From Membranipora membranacea (taxonomy: Eukaryota > Bryozoa > Gymnolaemata > Cheilostomatida > Membraniporidae): a stretch of DNA of 64,000 nucleotides. The stretch is taken from contig OU612073.1 in assembly GCA_914767715.1 (NCBI GenBank), forward strand, positions 22,444,001-22,508,000. Reading direction: 5' to 3'. Positions 21,636 through 34,914 of this stretch are shown here, piece by piece. Position numbers and translations under genes: made by a program. How positions within the stretch are numbered: the stretch's first letter is position 1; each line of letters begins with the position of its first letter. The notes under the pieces were generated by a model. The model ran no database searches and was not told where the DNA came from. It saw only the letters and a list, made by a program, of their open reading frames with translations.

Positions 21636-23549
21636 GTGTTTTACTTCCCAGAGCAGGCAGATGGCATGTGAATGATCCTACCATGTGTTGACTTATAAAC
21701 GAATTAACCCAGCGCCCAGGACAATAAAGTTATTATTATGAAAAAATGGACGACGGCAATGTTAAAATATATGCCTTTCATATATTTGATGGGGGCTTAT
21801 CTAGGACAGCCCTAACTTGGTTAATATCATCATATTGTCTCCTAGGTGATTGTCACATGACAAACAGGCCTACATTTATACTCTTACATACCATATAACT
21901 ATAATTATTGGTTTCATAACTTGTTACAACTGCAACAATAACAGTGGTAACTGCATACAAAAATAACATGTTATGGAAGCAAAGTCCTATTAAGAGGCCT
22001 CATCCTAGCACATGCACAATCTCTTGACTATAACACAAACCGGGAACCATTGGTAAAACAAGCAATACTTTTTGGGAACTATGGACCAAGGAAAATCCAA
22101 CACAAAAGAAATACCATCTAACTTATAGCTTACAACTTATAAGTAAGATCCGACTGAGAAGAAGTTCTTGGGAACTTTTTGATTTCCTTACACCATCTTA
22201 TCATGTGGATTTTGGGCTGGGCCTGGATCAAGTTGAGTAGTACCTCTCAGCCTGCCCTCAGAATATGAATCCATTACCATTGACCACAAAATTCAAAGAC
22301 ATCTGCTAGAGTCGGGAATCTTACTCTAATTTCCCAATCTGCAGTTTTTGATGCCAACCGCGAAGGGGCCCTGTAGCTGAATCTTCGAGCTCAGCGCGAA
22401 CTAGGATTACACATGCCCGACTCAACTATATTGAAACACAGTGTTTTAGACCCAATTTTAACCTAAATAATAATAATAATGCCTGTTTTCCCACTTTGTG
22501 ACAATGCACAAGCATAATCTTCTCACAGCTGAAACACTCCTGATGGTGAATTGATTTACGAAAACAAATGACAAGCTTTGACTAAGTGCTCATTAAGCAA
22601 TATGTTTTTAAACTGTCATCATTTATCACAATATCACTATTTGCCAATATGATTTATCTTCTGTCTAAAAATATCTGGAATATAATGAACATTCTATCAT
22701 CTAATAATTCATGATTGCCTTGATGACTATTTAGCTTTGCTGTAAACGCACAGCTGTCATTTTCTAGGACTCACACAGGAGGCATATTGTTTGTAATCAC
22801 TAACCGGTCCTTGGCAGTGACACTTTTATCTTAGCCAATAGGCCGAGAAGCAAAGTGTGTTTTCCAACCTAAATATGGCTTTACCATAAAGCAGCACAAA
22901 CTGAGAATGAATATAGCACAAGGATGATCTTTTGCTACAATATGCCTTACATAAAATCAATTATAATGCTTATCCAACCAAAAAAAAGAACACAAATCAA
23001 ATACCATGCACAGACAATACTAATGTACTGAGTATGTGAGAGCTGTAGACACATTATATTTGTTACTGTACATGTGGAATGCTTTGAAGGCCACCTATCG
23101 GAAGTTTGGAGATTATCCTGATATAACCGCATGAAAGCTTTGAGACATCAGTTTACACTACACAAATTCATGAGAGGAAAGTTCCTCGTTCTTGGCAACC
23201 AATCCAGCTTCACCACTTGCCAAATAATAGGAAAATTTTCAAGCTGTGAACAGACAATCCTTACTCCAATTCATCTTTAAACTGTCAGGTCAGGTACCGC
23301 TGAGACTGTTGGGTAGAATTTCAAACTATGGACGGAAAATTGGGTTGGAGACGGATGCCATTGTACATTACTTTAGATTTGTTGATTGGTAACCATTTGA
23401 AAAAATGTGTATAAAGAAAACTAATGATTGCGAGAATGCATGAAATATGTGGAAGCAGAACATGCAACATTTAGCACGGTGACATGGACAGGCTGCAACC
23501 GTTATCTGTTATGTTATATATTTCATTCTAGCATGTAATGCTGGTAAAA
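21636..23549. other. Upstream flank of the minus-strand lipocalin; no other gene
   Basis: A TTTATAAG word about 60 bases upstream of the lipocalin ATG could be its TATA box. Sequence near 22880 weakly echoes the U3-like repeat at 9218. Nothing else is supported. Confidence 0.35.
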
Positions 23550-23625
23550 TGACAAGATAAGGTAATACTACATGGACAAGACTCCACAAGATAAAGTAAT
23601 ACTACATGGACAAGACTCCATGTTA
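23550..23625 (+). repeat. 38-bp tandem duplication
   Basis: GACAAGATAAGGTAATACTACATGGACAAGACTC-like units occur twice in succession. Confidence 0.85.
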
Positions 23626-23649
23626 CTCGTTTGTCAGCTAATAGGAAAT

Positions 23650-23812
23650 AACTGATATCAATGCCGTTATTTCTTTAGCTTTAGTGAATGCAGTTTTATT
23701 TCTGGTCATAATCCAAGCCAGCTGTACGCTGCTTCCATGCGGTAGATCTGTACAGGAGTACACTAGCCCGTAGTCAAGGTAGTTTCCAATACATTATAGT
23801 CAACAAAGAGAG
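23650..23812 (-). pseudogene. Lipocalin last-exon remnant
   Basis: The minus strand reads DYGLVYSCTDLPHGSSVQLAW and IMTRNKT, matching the last exon of the lipocalin at 20245 almost residue for residue, then NNGIDISYF in another frame. Frameshifts flank the block near the N-terminal end and after NKT, about 20 bases are missing, and no partner exons were found upstream, so it is a single-exon decayed copy. Confidence 0.85.
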
Positions 23813-26444
23813 TTGCAGAGTAGAATGGTTAGAAATCATTAACTTTGTAACAATTAAAAAGCAAAAAATTATGGAACTTTGACCGTTTCTGGATGGTTCC
23901 TGTCATGTGATTTGTCTGTAACAACAATTAAAAAAGCAAGCATTATTGAACTTTGAATTGTTTTTAAGATGGGTCCTGCCAAGATGTGGGAAGGAATTTT
24001 ACAAAGTCTGCAGCTTTTGCTGCAAATTATTTGATGGTACCCTGGAGAATATATTCCTGTGTGACAATGAGAGTGGCATAGGATGATATTTATGTGGTAG
24101 ATTAAATTGCAGTTCGCCTTAACAACTGTATGATATGTAAATCTGCCATTGAATTATGGCATGTAGGACAATTGATACAAAGTAATTCCTCGCTCAACTG
24201 GTGAGCGATGTTGTACATTTTTATTAATAGCAAAGTTTTCTGATAATTCTGCTAGCATAGTTTAGCTGATGTATTCTATTTATGCAGTTGCTGCCGATAT
24301 TAACAGATTGCACAAAATATAACGTAGGGTATGGTACAGCACAGAAGAGTTGAACATAAGTATTTTAACGGGTCATCATACTCATTACTAAGAGTTTTCT
24401 GTGCTTACAAAAATTGTGAGCGGACAATTCGAATGGAATGCTTTCGATTTCCATCATGACGAAATGAAAAGATTTGCCCCGGCGGGGATTTAAACCTGGG
24501 CCTCCCGCGTTATAGACTTTGATGCTACCTTGCACAGCAATATCTATTCATTACAGGGGATCTTGCCTGGTCATCTAAATACAAACTCATTGAATACAAT
24601 GTCAATCCAATTATATAATATTGACTGTAAATGTGATATCGTAGCAAACAATTATATCACAATATCCAAAGTGGGTTTTTTACCGCATTGGACATGATCA
24701 GTTGTTTTATTATCCAGTAAGCTTACTGGATCATTAAATTGTGCCAAGTTGTGACGAATCTATCATATCGTAGGCTCATCACCAGAATACACTGTACAAA
24801 GAAGGTTTTCTTACTATATCAGGCAACATCGTGGCTTACTGCTCGGATAGAAATGATTAAATGCTGACATTCACTGAGCTGTTAGATCATCACGGTAGCC
24901 TACACCTTCTAATTGAGTAAACAATCCAAGTTTATAAAATATGTCACTGAAAAATATGCGAAAAGTTGTCTTCCTCTTTGTCAGGATGAGACAACAACTG
25001 AATTGGATAAGAGAAAGTTTATAAAGTTTATAAAATGGGAAATGAGAAAAGATTAAACAATCTATTCAATTCAATTCGATGCATGTGCTTTCAGTGTTGA
25101 AAAATTTGTGTCATTATGTTTTAGATCGGAAAGATAAGAAGAGTAGAGCGTCCAAGTTGAAACTAGTATGCCTTCTATCCTTTTACTGTTCTCCCTCCTG
25201 GACTTCATAACTAACTTTATATGGAGTTGAATTGACTTTTATTGAATCAGGTTAGTTATCAAAACTGCACCATTCCTCAGTCCGAATAAATCAATAACCA
25301 TTAGAATATTGTGATCTTGAGTAAGATAGATATATCCTTATGAAATAAGCCATGATCCAAAGATCAGAAAAAAGTACCTCTATCTGCATCACTACTCAGA
25401 ACTACACAGAGCAATTTCAATGGTAAGGCCTTGTATTCTCCCTCCTTGTGCTCTACCAAAGTAAAGAGTTAATTGAATCAACTTAATCGAAAAAAAAATT
25501 TAGATTTCGAGATCAAAAGTTTTGGAGGTCATACCATGTCCAATAGCAAAATTCTTAAAATCTTCAGCTGTGGGAAACACACACAGAAAGTAGTGAGAAA
25601 ATCAGAATTATTATTGGCCAAAAATTATTCGTTACCAAAGTGATCATTCCTCTGTGTTGTTGGTATTGACTTTTTGAATTATAAGTGACTTCCTCATCAT
25701 CTGGATCTCGTGATCTTGACTTTTAATGTTGTTGCCTCATCAACTGTGCCGCAAGTGTTAAGTAGCAGTGATTGCGTCATCTCACATCCTTACAAATGAA
25801 TGGGTTGATGGCGCTGATAATCAAGTTTGCTATCCACATACCGATAGATGTGCACTTGCTCGCATTCCACAAGCTAGCTCAATTTCACCGTTATTGGCCT
25901 TACATGACCCATTTCTGGGACCCCTTATAGGGACCTTTACCTGTCTATCAGGCTTGTCAGCATGTCTCTCCACGCTGTCATATTTTTTGCCATAAGCCAG
26001 TCAGCAGGGGAGTAACCAGGAGAGAGATGCACTCAAATGTGTTTGGGCAGGAAAAATCCAGCATTGAATCTCCCACAATTCCTACTTGACCAATCACCTG
26101 ATAGTAAATATGCAACACAGCGTACATGCATGTTAATGATATTGGCTTTACGTGGCCCATTGCTAGATATTATCCAACGCCAATAAACCAAAGCAAGGTA
26201 GGTAATGGCAGGTCTGTGCCATGTCAAAAGCTTTAATGCATTAAGTTAATAGAATTGAAAGAGAATAAGCAATGCATCCTGGGAGCTCATTGGCTTATAC
26301 AACTTTTAATAATGCGTACCAACTATTTGGCACATCATTAGCACATTTTAGTAAATACTTTTGAGGAGTGTTGACATAGACAAAAATTCCTCTGGAAGGT
26401 TTTATAATCAAATTTTTAATTATCCACTGCTCACCTGGTTACAG
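23813..26444. other. Intergenic, one tRNA-like fragment
   Basis: Apart from the tRNA-like sequence at 24476-24550, I found no gene or paired repeat between the lipocalin remnant and the plus-strand lipocalin. Confidence 0.35.
24476..24550 (-). mobile_element. tRNA-like / SINE fragment
   Basis: On the minus strand a B-box-like CAGGTTTAAATCC and a CCCCGCCGGGGCA 3' arm follow a TATAAC anticodon-loop-like stretch. The D-arm side is poor, so this is a tRNA pseudogene or SINE head rather than a functional tRNA. Confidence 0.4.
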
Positions 26445-29400
26445 ATGCAATACAGCATTTTGATTGTGGCTGCAGTGGCAGCATGCATCGAAGGTCAGAT
26501 AATGAAGTTTGGAAACTGTCCTGATGTCAAACTACAAGAGAACTTTGAACCAGCAACTGTAAGTACACCGACAAAGCATTGCAACTTCACATCCAGATTC
26601 AGCAAGCTGAAGAAAGGTAACAGCCTCTACTGTGGGAATCATCAGGGAGATTTTGTTAATAACCAGTAGCATTTTTTGGATAGGTTTCTTGTTTTCGGTG
26701 TATCAAGCTTTCAAAAACATTCAATCATGGAGCATTCTGAAGACATTGTCCCTGAACTACTGATCTAGTATATCATTTGAATATAAACCGGTAGCCTTAT
26801 CAGGCAGCCATTTTTTGCAGCTGTCGCAAAACAGGTATACGATAATAGCTGGGGGTAAAGAAAAATGTGAGGTGTTGAGGGGTGGTGTTCGACATCCTTC
26901 TGTGTTTAAGATCGCTCACTGGCTAACATAATCCGAATAGTTTTTGAACTCATTTTACACCCGGACTTGATCAGTTTACAAACATGTTACATTGATACCT
27001 CATTGCAGCCTCAGTTTGTAGTGTTTGATGATTTGACGGAGTGTAACTTCCTCAAACACAAACCATTTTGTTATTTTAGTATTTCACTGGAAAATGGTAT
27101 GAGCAAAAAAGATTCTGGGCTATATTTGAGATCGGATCAAGATGCGTGAATGCAGAGTACAGTGCTAAGCCGAACGGTCTGGTGGAGGTAAAGAACTCTG
27201 GAACATCACTCAAGTAAGCAACTCCGATCCGATCCATAAAATTTAGAAACAGATATATTCTTATTTCGAGAACCGATCAAGTACAGCAGGGACTAGCCCA
27301 TCTTGACAGGCTTTGTTGGTGGGGGGGGGGGGGGGTTGAATAAGGATCAGACAAACTAAGTAATGAACGCTCTGAATTTTCAACTGTTTTCTGTTCTAAT
27401 CGCCTATTTGTGATGTTGTGGCTTTTGTGTTGAGAACTCAAGTTCCCAGTCTTAGCGTTCTCATGGCGTTGATTTTGTGTTGCAGGACCGGTAAGAGATA
27501 CGCTCAGGTGGGAGAGGCTTACTGTGAACAGGAGCCGAGATCTAACTGTAAGGTCAGATTCTATCCAGGTATGTACACTTAAAATCCTAACGGTCTATGA
27601 GGGTTACTACTTATAAATCAAGCTCAACTCACTCTATCATTTTCGACAAATGTGTAAATAATAATGATTCGATACAATGTTTTGATCTGAGGTGCTACCT
27701 GGATGTGGTTATGGATTAAAAATCTGACTTGGACGCCAATTATTATATTATATTGCATGAATCAATAAACACTCTCAGTTACCTTGTCTGGCCACACTCA
27801 TGTTACAAATTATCAGGAATTTGCTCGGCATGGGAATCCTTGAGGCCTAACCTATAAGCTGATACATTGGCGGAGGCCTAAGCCTTAGCTAAGACTTAGA
27901 ACTAATAGTCTTGGTTTTCCAAAGAATTGTTCTTGGTAACTCTTAAAGCTCCTGGATAACTCAGGCTACTTGTGTGGGTAGGGTCACCCACATGTCATAT
28001 GTCCGTTCTCAGTAAACCTGATATCTAACCCAGTGTTAGATAAGAGTATTGATTCAATGTAAAAGTCTATTGTATGCATGAAATCCCTGAACAAATAATA
28101 TAAGCCAAGTCAGGTACAACAGGTAAATACTCCAGACCTGCCATCTAAGTATTTAACAAAATGTTGATGTGTAATTGCTCAGCAAGTAACTCAAGGTATC
28201 ACAAACAGGAAGGCTGTTCAAAACTGCAAATATTTTATGGTTAACAAAGACTAGGTTTTATGCAATTTATTGGTATCTGTTTGATACAATATGAAATAGT
28301 AGTTTTCTTAGATAAAGCTATAGACTGAGTTCCGTTCCGGTGATGATGCAGATTTATGTTTCACTTTCTGTTTCAATATGTATGAGAGCACAACCCAGTA
28401 ACAGTAATCCCACCGAAAAACCGATAGGTTTGAAGGTGGTATTAAGGTAATGCCCATGAAGCAACTCTCATAGGGGACTTCTGACAACTTATGTGGCAGC
28501 TGAGCCCTATTTTTGCACACAATAAACACCTACAGTTTTGCCCATCCACCTTCAAGTATTGTCAACTTAACTAGATTCATACCTGATCTTCTCTTTGGGA
28601 GCAATATGAAAACCAGCAGTTGATGCTATGACATAGAAAACTTGCAACAGCCAGCACAGGTTTTTGGCTTTTTCTAGCCATTTTTATTCAATCCAATAGA
28701 CATAGTTTGTTTATGTGCAATCCTCAATCACTCCTCAGAGCAACTTAATAAAGCCTAAGTGCCTGGGCAATATGTGTAAGATTATCTGCTTTAATAGAAA
28801 TTTCAATGGTTGAAATTTGCTCAAATTAAATTTCTATGGATCGAAGGCTAATATCTAATAGAGGCAGTCATACCTGAGCAAATCATTTTAGCCTGAGTGC
28901 CTGGGCAAAAATCTGGCTCAATAGAAATAGCAATGATTCAATTCTGCTTTATAGAAATTTCTATGGTTCCAAAGCTAATCACTATAAATGGCACAAAACA
29001 AATATACTACAGCCAATAGGCCACTTGCAAATTCTTATTTGCTTGAACTTTGCACTTTTGAGCCAAGAACTGTTAATTTTCAAATTTTTGGGCAATTTGT
29101 GGTCAACCAGTAAACAGTCAACAAGCCAGGCAGGAAATTTCAGGGATCCTCTCTACTTTCAAGTAATTATTTAACTCTATTCTCTCATTAGAAACTTCAT
29201 TCTTTTGGTATTATATAGATTAGATTATTTTGTTTTTTCTTAGTACAATATCATCGTCATGTAATCTACGTTAATTACGCCGCTCCCATGTGAGTTTCGA
29301 TAACTTCTCACAGGTTATACTATCATTCGTTCCTCCTGGTAGCTGCCGCCTATGTGCCTACCATTATCATTTGTCATTTATTTTACCTCTTCAATTTACC

Positions 29401-31277
29401 ACGAGCAATTTACATCCTCATTATTACGTCTTGATCCGGTGCATGTCTTTACGTCATAATTCAGTTTACAAACAAATCAGTGAACCCCTAGTTTGCAAAC
29501 TATTTGTTGCGTCGCTGTGTCGCTGCGTCACTATTCGCTGTGTCTACCTATGTCGTCCCAATCGCAATTACCTAATGAGCTGGTCAGTATAGTACACTGT
29601 GGGTTAGTTTCTCATCAGGTTTGCTGCTCTATTTTTTGGAAAGCAGCAGTGGACATTACTTGTGATCTCAGATCTCATCGTTAGAAGCTTGCCACAATAT
29701 TTTGTATTTATTTACCAGGCAGCGCTTTGTCTCAGTACTATAAACATTGTTGTATCAGATCTCAAAGCTAGAAGCTTGCCGCAAACCTTTTTTTTTATTT
29801 ATCAGGCAGCACTTCATCATGACAGACTTTTAGCTCTGTTATCATCTCTCAGTAAGCGTGAGCTATTAAGCTGCATAGTAAGCTGTGGGTTTGAATCTCT
29901 CAGGTTTGCTGCACATTTTTTTGGAAAGCAGCTATCAACATTTTAATTTTCAGATCTCATAGGGTTTGAAACTCAGTTATAAGTGGCGTTTGTCACATTG
30001 AAACTGTACACTGCTAATATCTATTATTGAACATCCGAGTAGAACCATAGGACAAAACAACAATTTAGATTATAAGCAAACAATCGGTAGGGAGTACACT
30101 TTTCCAATTATAACATCAGAGAGTCTTGAAAAGGACCAGGCAATTCTCTATCATACTGTAATTTGCCAGCACTATAATTATTACATTTTCACTTTGCTTA
30201 TCATTTACCACAGGCACTGCTATATTTTACTCATTTTTTTTATCGCATCATTATCACTCTATGCCTCATAGTTTATACGCATTGTATTTATCATAATCTA
30301 TGAGTGTCACCTAGTTTCCGTTGCCCACCCATGCTCTAGATCAATATGGATCCGTTTGCCCAAATTCGGAGTTGTTTTTCCTCCAATGGACAGGGGAGCA
30401 ACTCCAAATACAGACAAATGAATCGTATATATGTTCACTCTGACCAGTGAACCATGAGTGAACTAAGCTACGATCTGTCCAACTGAGCCGAATAGTTTTG
30501 CTCCTTTTCGGTGGTCTCTGATCTTATCAGTTCTAGTTTATAAATTATGCAAGCTAAATTCTTTAAATTTAAAGAAAATTAATTATTTCACGTTACAGTT
30601 TGCAAGTATTAAAGATTCTAAGTTTGTCCTTATAATTTCTATTTACAGGCACCCCATTTGGTAACTACAACCTGCTGGCTGCTGATCCAAACAAATACGG
30701 GCTTGTATATAGCTGCAGACAGGTAAGTTTTTGTTTGAGGATATCTATATCTGAAAAGTACATCACCTGCAATAATGTACATCATATTTAAGTTATCAAA
30801 CAACTACTTGTGAAAGTATGCAGCAGGCAGAAACCATAATGAATCTTATTGATATGGATAAAACTATACCTCAGTGATGACCCTCACTTGGTATCATTGA
30901 GAAGACAATTCAATGATCACCTGTTCAAACCATAGTGGGTGGGACAAGACCCTTCCTCAGCAGGAATTGACATTTTTGAAGTTGTCTTCCTTCATAAGAG
31001 CAGAGGATAACTCCGGGATATCCCAATTTTAAAATATAAGTACAAGAAATTTGTTTTAACTTTGAGTTGACGAGGTCAACAGTACATTGCTCTGATACTG
31101 CAGTCTTCTTTTTTTTAGAATATTCCAGGTTTCCTCAATACTCAGTTTGCGTGGATTCTGACTCGAGATAAAACCCCAACAGACAATGAGATGGAGAGTT
31201 ATCTCTCAGTGTTCAAACAGAACGGGGTGGACGTCAAATCATTCATTGACACCGTACAGGACTGCCCAGATAATTAG
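26445..31277 (+). CDS. Apolipoprotein-D-like lipocalin, complete (5 exons)
   Basis: A secreted eight-stranded barrel protein that in this family carries lipids, steroids or pigments. Exons: 26445-26558, 27080-27213, 27486-27568, 30649-30722 and 31119-31277; every intron is GT...AG and phases (0, 2, 1, 0) join to one 187-residue frame. Exon 1 gives a signal peptide (MQYSILIVAAVAACIEGQ) and CPDVKLQENFEP; exon 2 the GxW signature YFTGKWYEQKRFW; exon 3 two cysteines; exon 4 NYNLLAADPNKYGLVYSC; exon 5 FAWILTRDKTPT and a C-terminal DTVQDCPDN. Length and cysteine layout fit apolipoprotein D. A GGTTACAG directly before the ATG could be an acceptor, so an untranslated first exon is possible. Intron 3 is 3.1 kb and holds tandem repeats. 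The paralogue at 20245 lies head-to-head with it. Ligand unknown. Confidence 0.93.
27321..27335 (+). repeat. Poly-G run in lipocalin intron 2
   Basis: Fifteen consecutive G residues follow GGTGG. The length is prone to assembly error and to G-quadruplex formation. Confidence 0.9.
28752..28990 (+). repeat. Diverged tandem duplication in lipocalin intron 3
   Basis: GCCTAAGTGCCTGGGCAA and GCCTGAGTGCCTGGGCAA open two ~100-base units that both continue through AATAGAAAT and TTCTATGGTTC-like words to GCTAATC. Confidence 0.7.
29596..29970 (+). repeat. Interleaved tandem repeats in lipocalin intron 3
   Basis: GGTTTGCTGC...TTTTTTGGAAAGCAGC occurs near 29619 and 29902. AGAAGCTTGCC...CAGGCAGC occurs near 29684 and 29770. 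CAGATCTCA occurs three times. The order implies duplication followed by rearrangement. Confidence 0.7.
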
Positions 31278-32501
31278 CTGCCTAATGATCCACACATGCA
31301 ACTCACAGAAACAACTTATATCATATACAATGAATGTCCATGAGTTACAATAAAATTGTCCAAAAAGAAATCTGTCTAAATAACATGGTTGCCTATAGTT
31401 GCTATTTGGATTAAATAAAAATACTTTATAGTCAGACCCTATTACACTACAATGATGCAGTATATGACTACTGATATAATGGGCAGTTGGGAAATCCACT
31501 ATATTGCTGCCTTTCAGCATATAATTTTTTCGTCATTGAGTATCTGAGTATAAGTGACTTAAATATGCGATATATATTTACTACTATTTATGTTTGCGAT
31601 GAGACAGATGTAAGCTCACTTCAATCTATCCACTGTTACAGGTACAGGCATGTCCAAAAACATTTTGCACATCAAATAGGATAATTTTCAGACATAATAT
31701 AGTTTGAAACTGCCTAGAATGAATATTAAAATGCCGATCATTTTGATTGTTAACTATAGTGCTGATTAGTTGTACGGAATTTTCGCCAAAGAATGATTTA
31801 GTTTAGAAGAATTTGTTATGATAATGAAAAGATAATTCCCTACGCACTGAAAAATAGTCTCAAAAGAGTAACTTATCGGTGAATATAATCGATGACTCTA
31901 AATTATTTCAGTTTAATATGGTTAAGAATAGTCTGAGCCACCCCCCACACTCTATCCTCCTCTGCTCAACGACCCATCAACCAGGAAAGATTTGGAGTGA
32001 TTTTCCGACCACAGTAACTGGAATTGTGATTTGTGTTTATCAAGGGATTAGTTTGATCGAGCCTCAGTCAGTCATTCCCTTGTTATGCCTACATTCAGGG
32101 CCTCACCCTTCACATTGTGCTGCATCCTCCTTTCATGTTCATCTTCTCCAAGATAGGACTATGTGTGGCCTATTTACATCCCAATATGTTTCTTGACTTG
32201 GCACTAGATCTGGCTCCTTCCTCCTAACCAAACTCAGTATGGGGGGGGGGGAGGGAGAGGTTATTGCTTACTGCAACAGAGTTGTTTCCTATGAAACTTG
32301 TACCTAGGCTATTGTATGTCAGATATGGCTTTCATTTTTTGTGTATCTCTGTTTCCAGGTCTCCAGGTTACACCCTCTCATGAGACCAGTCAAGATTACA
32401 TATTTTGAGATCTGAACAATCCATTTATCAAACTTTTATTGTGGCTGAAACCATGCAGTCGAAATTCTCTGAATTATTGGGTAGTTTATCATATAGTTGG
32501 T
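31278..32501. other. 3' flank of the lipocalin; no gene
   Basis: No coding domain recognised. A G-run interrupted once by A (about 32240) is present. Confidence 0.35.
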
Positions 32502-33052
32502 TAGCCTGGGCAGGCTGTCGTGTCGGGGTGGGTTGGTGGGGAGGGGGGACAGCCTGGGTAAATCCATTTGGTAAGAGAGGACAACTCATAAATGAATTGC
32601 GATAGTTGTGAATTCGGAATAAAATAAGAGTTGTCTGATTTTATTCTATGATATATTGGTCATGTGAGCACAATATAGAAATTGACTTAGTTGATGTCTG
32701 TGTATCGATGTCTATTGATCACGATGCTGAGTTAAGTAAATATATTTTCTTCACTCCTCAGTCTCTACTAGCTAAGCCTAAGTAAGTAATAGTTTTACAA
32801 CATCATGACATGCCAAATGAGCAGAAAATCACATGGGATAAGAAGAAGATTCAAATATCAAACTGAAGACTACTCCTTGGTCAAACTAACAAAGATATTT
32901 GTGTTAGTTGTTGGCTCTTGATCGTAAATCCGAATTTATGAAAATAGACAGGTCTGTGTCGTGACCTTGAATAGGTCACATACAGATTTACCCAGGCTGT
33001 CACTCCCCCTCCCCACCCCCTCCACCCCGACACGACAGCCTGCCCAGGCTAA
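32502..33052. mobile_element. Inverted pair of a G-quadruplex-bearing repeat
   Basis: TTAGCCTGGGCAGGCTGTCG... at 32502 to about 32565 recurs in inverted orientation at about 32984-33052. Both arms share CAGGCTGTCGTGTCGGGG, then a G-rich run, then GACAGCCTGGGTAAATC. Within each arm CAGGCTGTC and GACAGCCTG can pair, placing the G-runs in the loop. Whether this is one 550-bp element with terminal inverted repeats or two insertions of a ~66-bp unit is not settled. Confidence 0.75.
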
Positions 33053-33479
33053 TAACTGGTGATGAGTTGGATTCTTTTATGAAAGCAACTCGCATCTACA
33101 GAGGGTCTTATCACAGAGTTAGGATGTATCATTACTCTGTGGTCTTATCTTTGGATGCTAAAATAAAATTCCTATGTTTGACACCATAGAGCAAAACTGG
33201 TAGTTTTTAGTAATGAAATGGGCAAATAGTTATTATACCATGAGACACCAATACAGAATTGTTTTTATTTGTGTACTTTTGTTTCCCTGTATGCTTGGTG
33301 ACTTAGATGCTTGTGTCAGTACCAAAAATGGGCACTTGAGATATGTAGTTATATTCAGCCAGCCGCAGAAGTCAGAGGGTACAGATAGAGATGGAAACAA
33401 ATGCACCCAGTAACCTCAATGGTATTTTGTAATCACAAGCATACACAACGAGCAGAGAGACGCAGAAGTAATCCATCAA
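33053..33479. other. No recognisable gene
   Basis: Short open frames only. Confidence 0.3.
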
Positions 33480-33960
33480 AGATGTAGCGAAGATAACCGC
33501 AGCATGCTAATCCGGTCAGAAAATACGAATTCCAGTGACGCAGTAATTTGGTTTTCCAACACGTCATAGTACCAAGTACCAAGTAATCTCCAGGGTGACA
33601 CAGAAGTAATTAACCAGGAAGTGACAACGCCAAAGTCAGCCCAAAAAAAGAACAACAAATTCCAGAGGGTAGACTGAGGAACAGCAGCAATATACCATGT
33701 GATGTGACCACAGAACGGTTTCATATAACAAAGCCACAAGAGACACTAATCCACTAATCCGCTGACAGCTAATCAAACGACAACAAGCAGAGTCAGCACA
33801 AAAATCGGCACCTATATAAAGGCCGAAATTTTGAACAGTAAATGAGTACAGTTTAATTCTTTGAGCAGCACAGTCAACTTTTTACATAGCTAGTAAAAGA
33901 CATTATATTTTGATTTAATAAATGCTAGCTTTAAATCAGAGATCTTTGTTGGAACGCTAA
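33480..33960 (+). repeat. LTR-like promoter region
   Basis: Degenerate repeats of GACGCAGAAGTAAT/GACACAGAAGTAATT at roughly 60-base spacing lead to CCTATATAAAGG (TATA box at 33813-33820). This mirrors the U3 repeats and TATA box at 9090-9510. No primer site or gag follows, so it would be a solo or broken LTR. Assignment is inference from layout. Confidence 0.35.
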
Positions 33961-34260
33961 AACTAAAGTGGAGTCTAAGGACCAATATATACTGTGAGTA
34001 TCATTTGAATTACATTATCATTTTTTTATAAGTATCAAGACAATAAACAATAACTTTAGTGAATATACTGTTGTAATTAATTTCTATGCATATAGTAATT
34101 GGCAAAGTAATTAGGGACAGTTCGTCAGGTACTCAGACGTTAGGTCATATTCACTAAGAGTTTATAAGGCAATTTTGCAATCAACTAAAGTAAGTCGTTG
34201 TTAATTGTTACTATAACAACCCTCTGAAACAGGATTCAAAATTAACTTTAGGAGGTTTAA

Positions 34261-34440
34261 TCATTGTGACCCACCATTAACGCAGGTATTTCGCGTAGGT
34301 GCTCATATCAAAGTCGGAAATCATTGTGGCCCACCATAAACGCAGGTATTTCGCGTAGGTGCTCATATCAAAGTCGGAAATCATTGTGACCCACAGTTAA
34401 ACGCAGGTAATTCACGTCTGTGATCATATCAAGTCGGAAA
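34261..34440 (+). repeat. 60-bp tandem repeat, 3 copies
   Basis: Three contiguous copies of exactly 60 bases start TCATTGTG(A/G)CCCAC and end AGTCGGAAA. Copies 1 and 2 are almost identical; copy 3 has diverged. Confidence 0.95.
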
Positions 34441-34914
34441 TCATTTAGAAGTATCATTGGGAACTATTGTTAAGAACAGAATTAATTAGTATTCATATTT
34501 GCTTGGGGGTTAAATAGATTAAGTTTCGGAATAATAGTTTAGGATGAGATTCTTGTGTTTTAAAGAAGTAGGACGCTACCGATTTAAGATAAGATACCTC
34601 TAATCTGTGAAACATTAATTCAACATTGAATATAGAAATTGAACATCAATTTTAGAGTGACCACAGACTGATACCTCTTTCCTTCACTAGAAATTGGGTT
34701 GGAGTCTTTAGCTAATTTAACTTGGCTAAGAGGCCTGTGATACTGATACACCGCCTTGATTACCTGATTGGGCTTCCAGGCACTCTACAGAGATCAAGTA
34801 GGTGCTCATAATTAAAATCAGTCACCTAAGTTGAATAACAAAAATATCAAACGTACCTGAACACATTCATAAATAGTGATTGTGTCATACTAACATCTAA
34901 GGATAATATTGACT

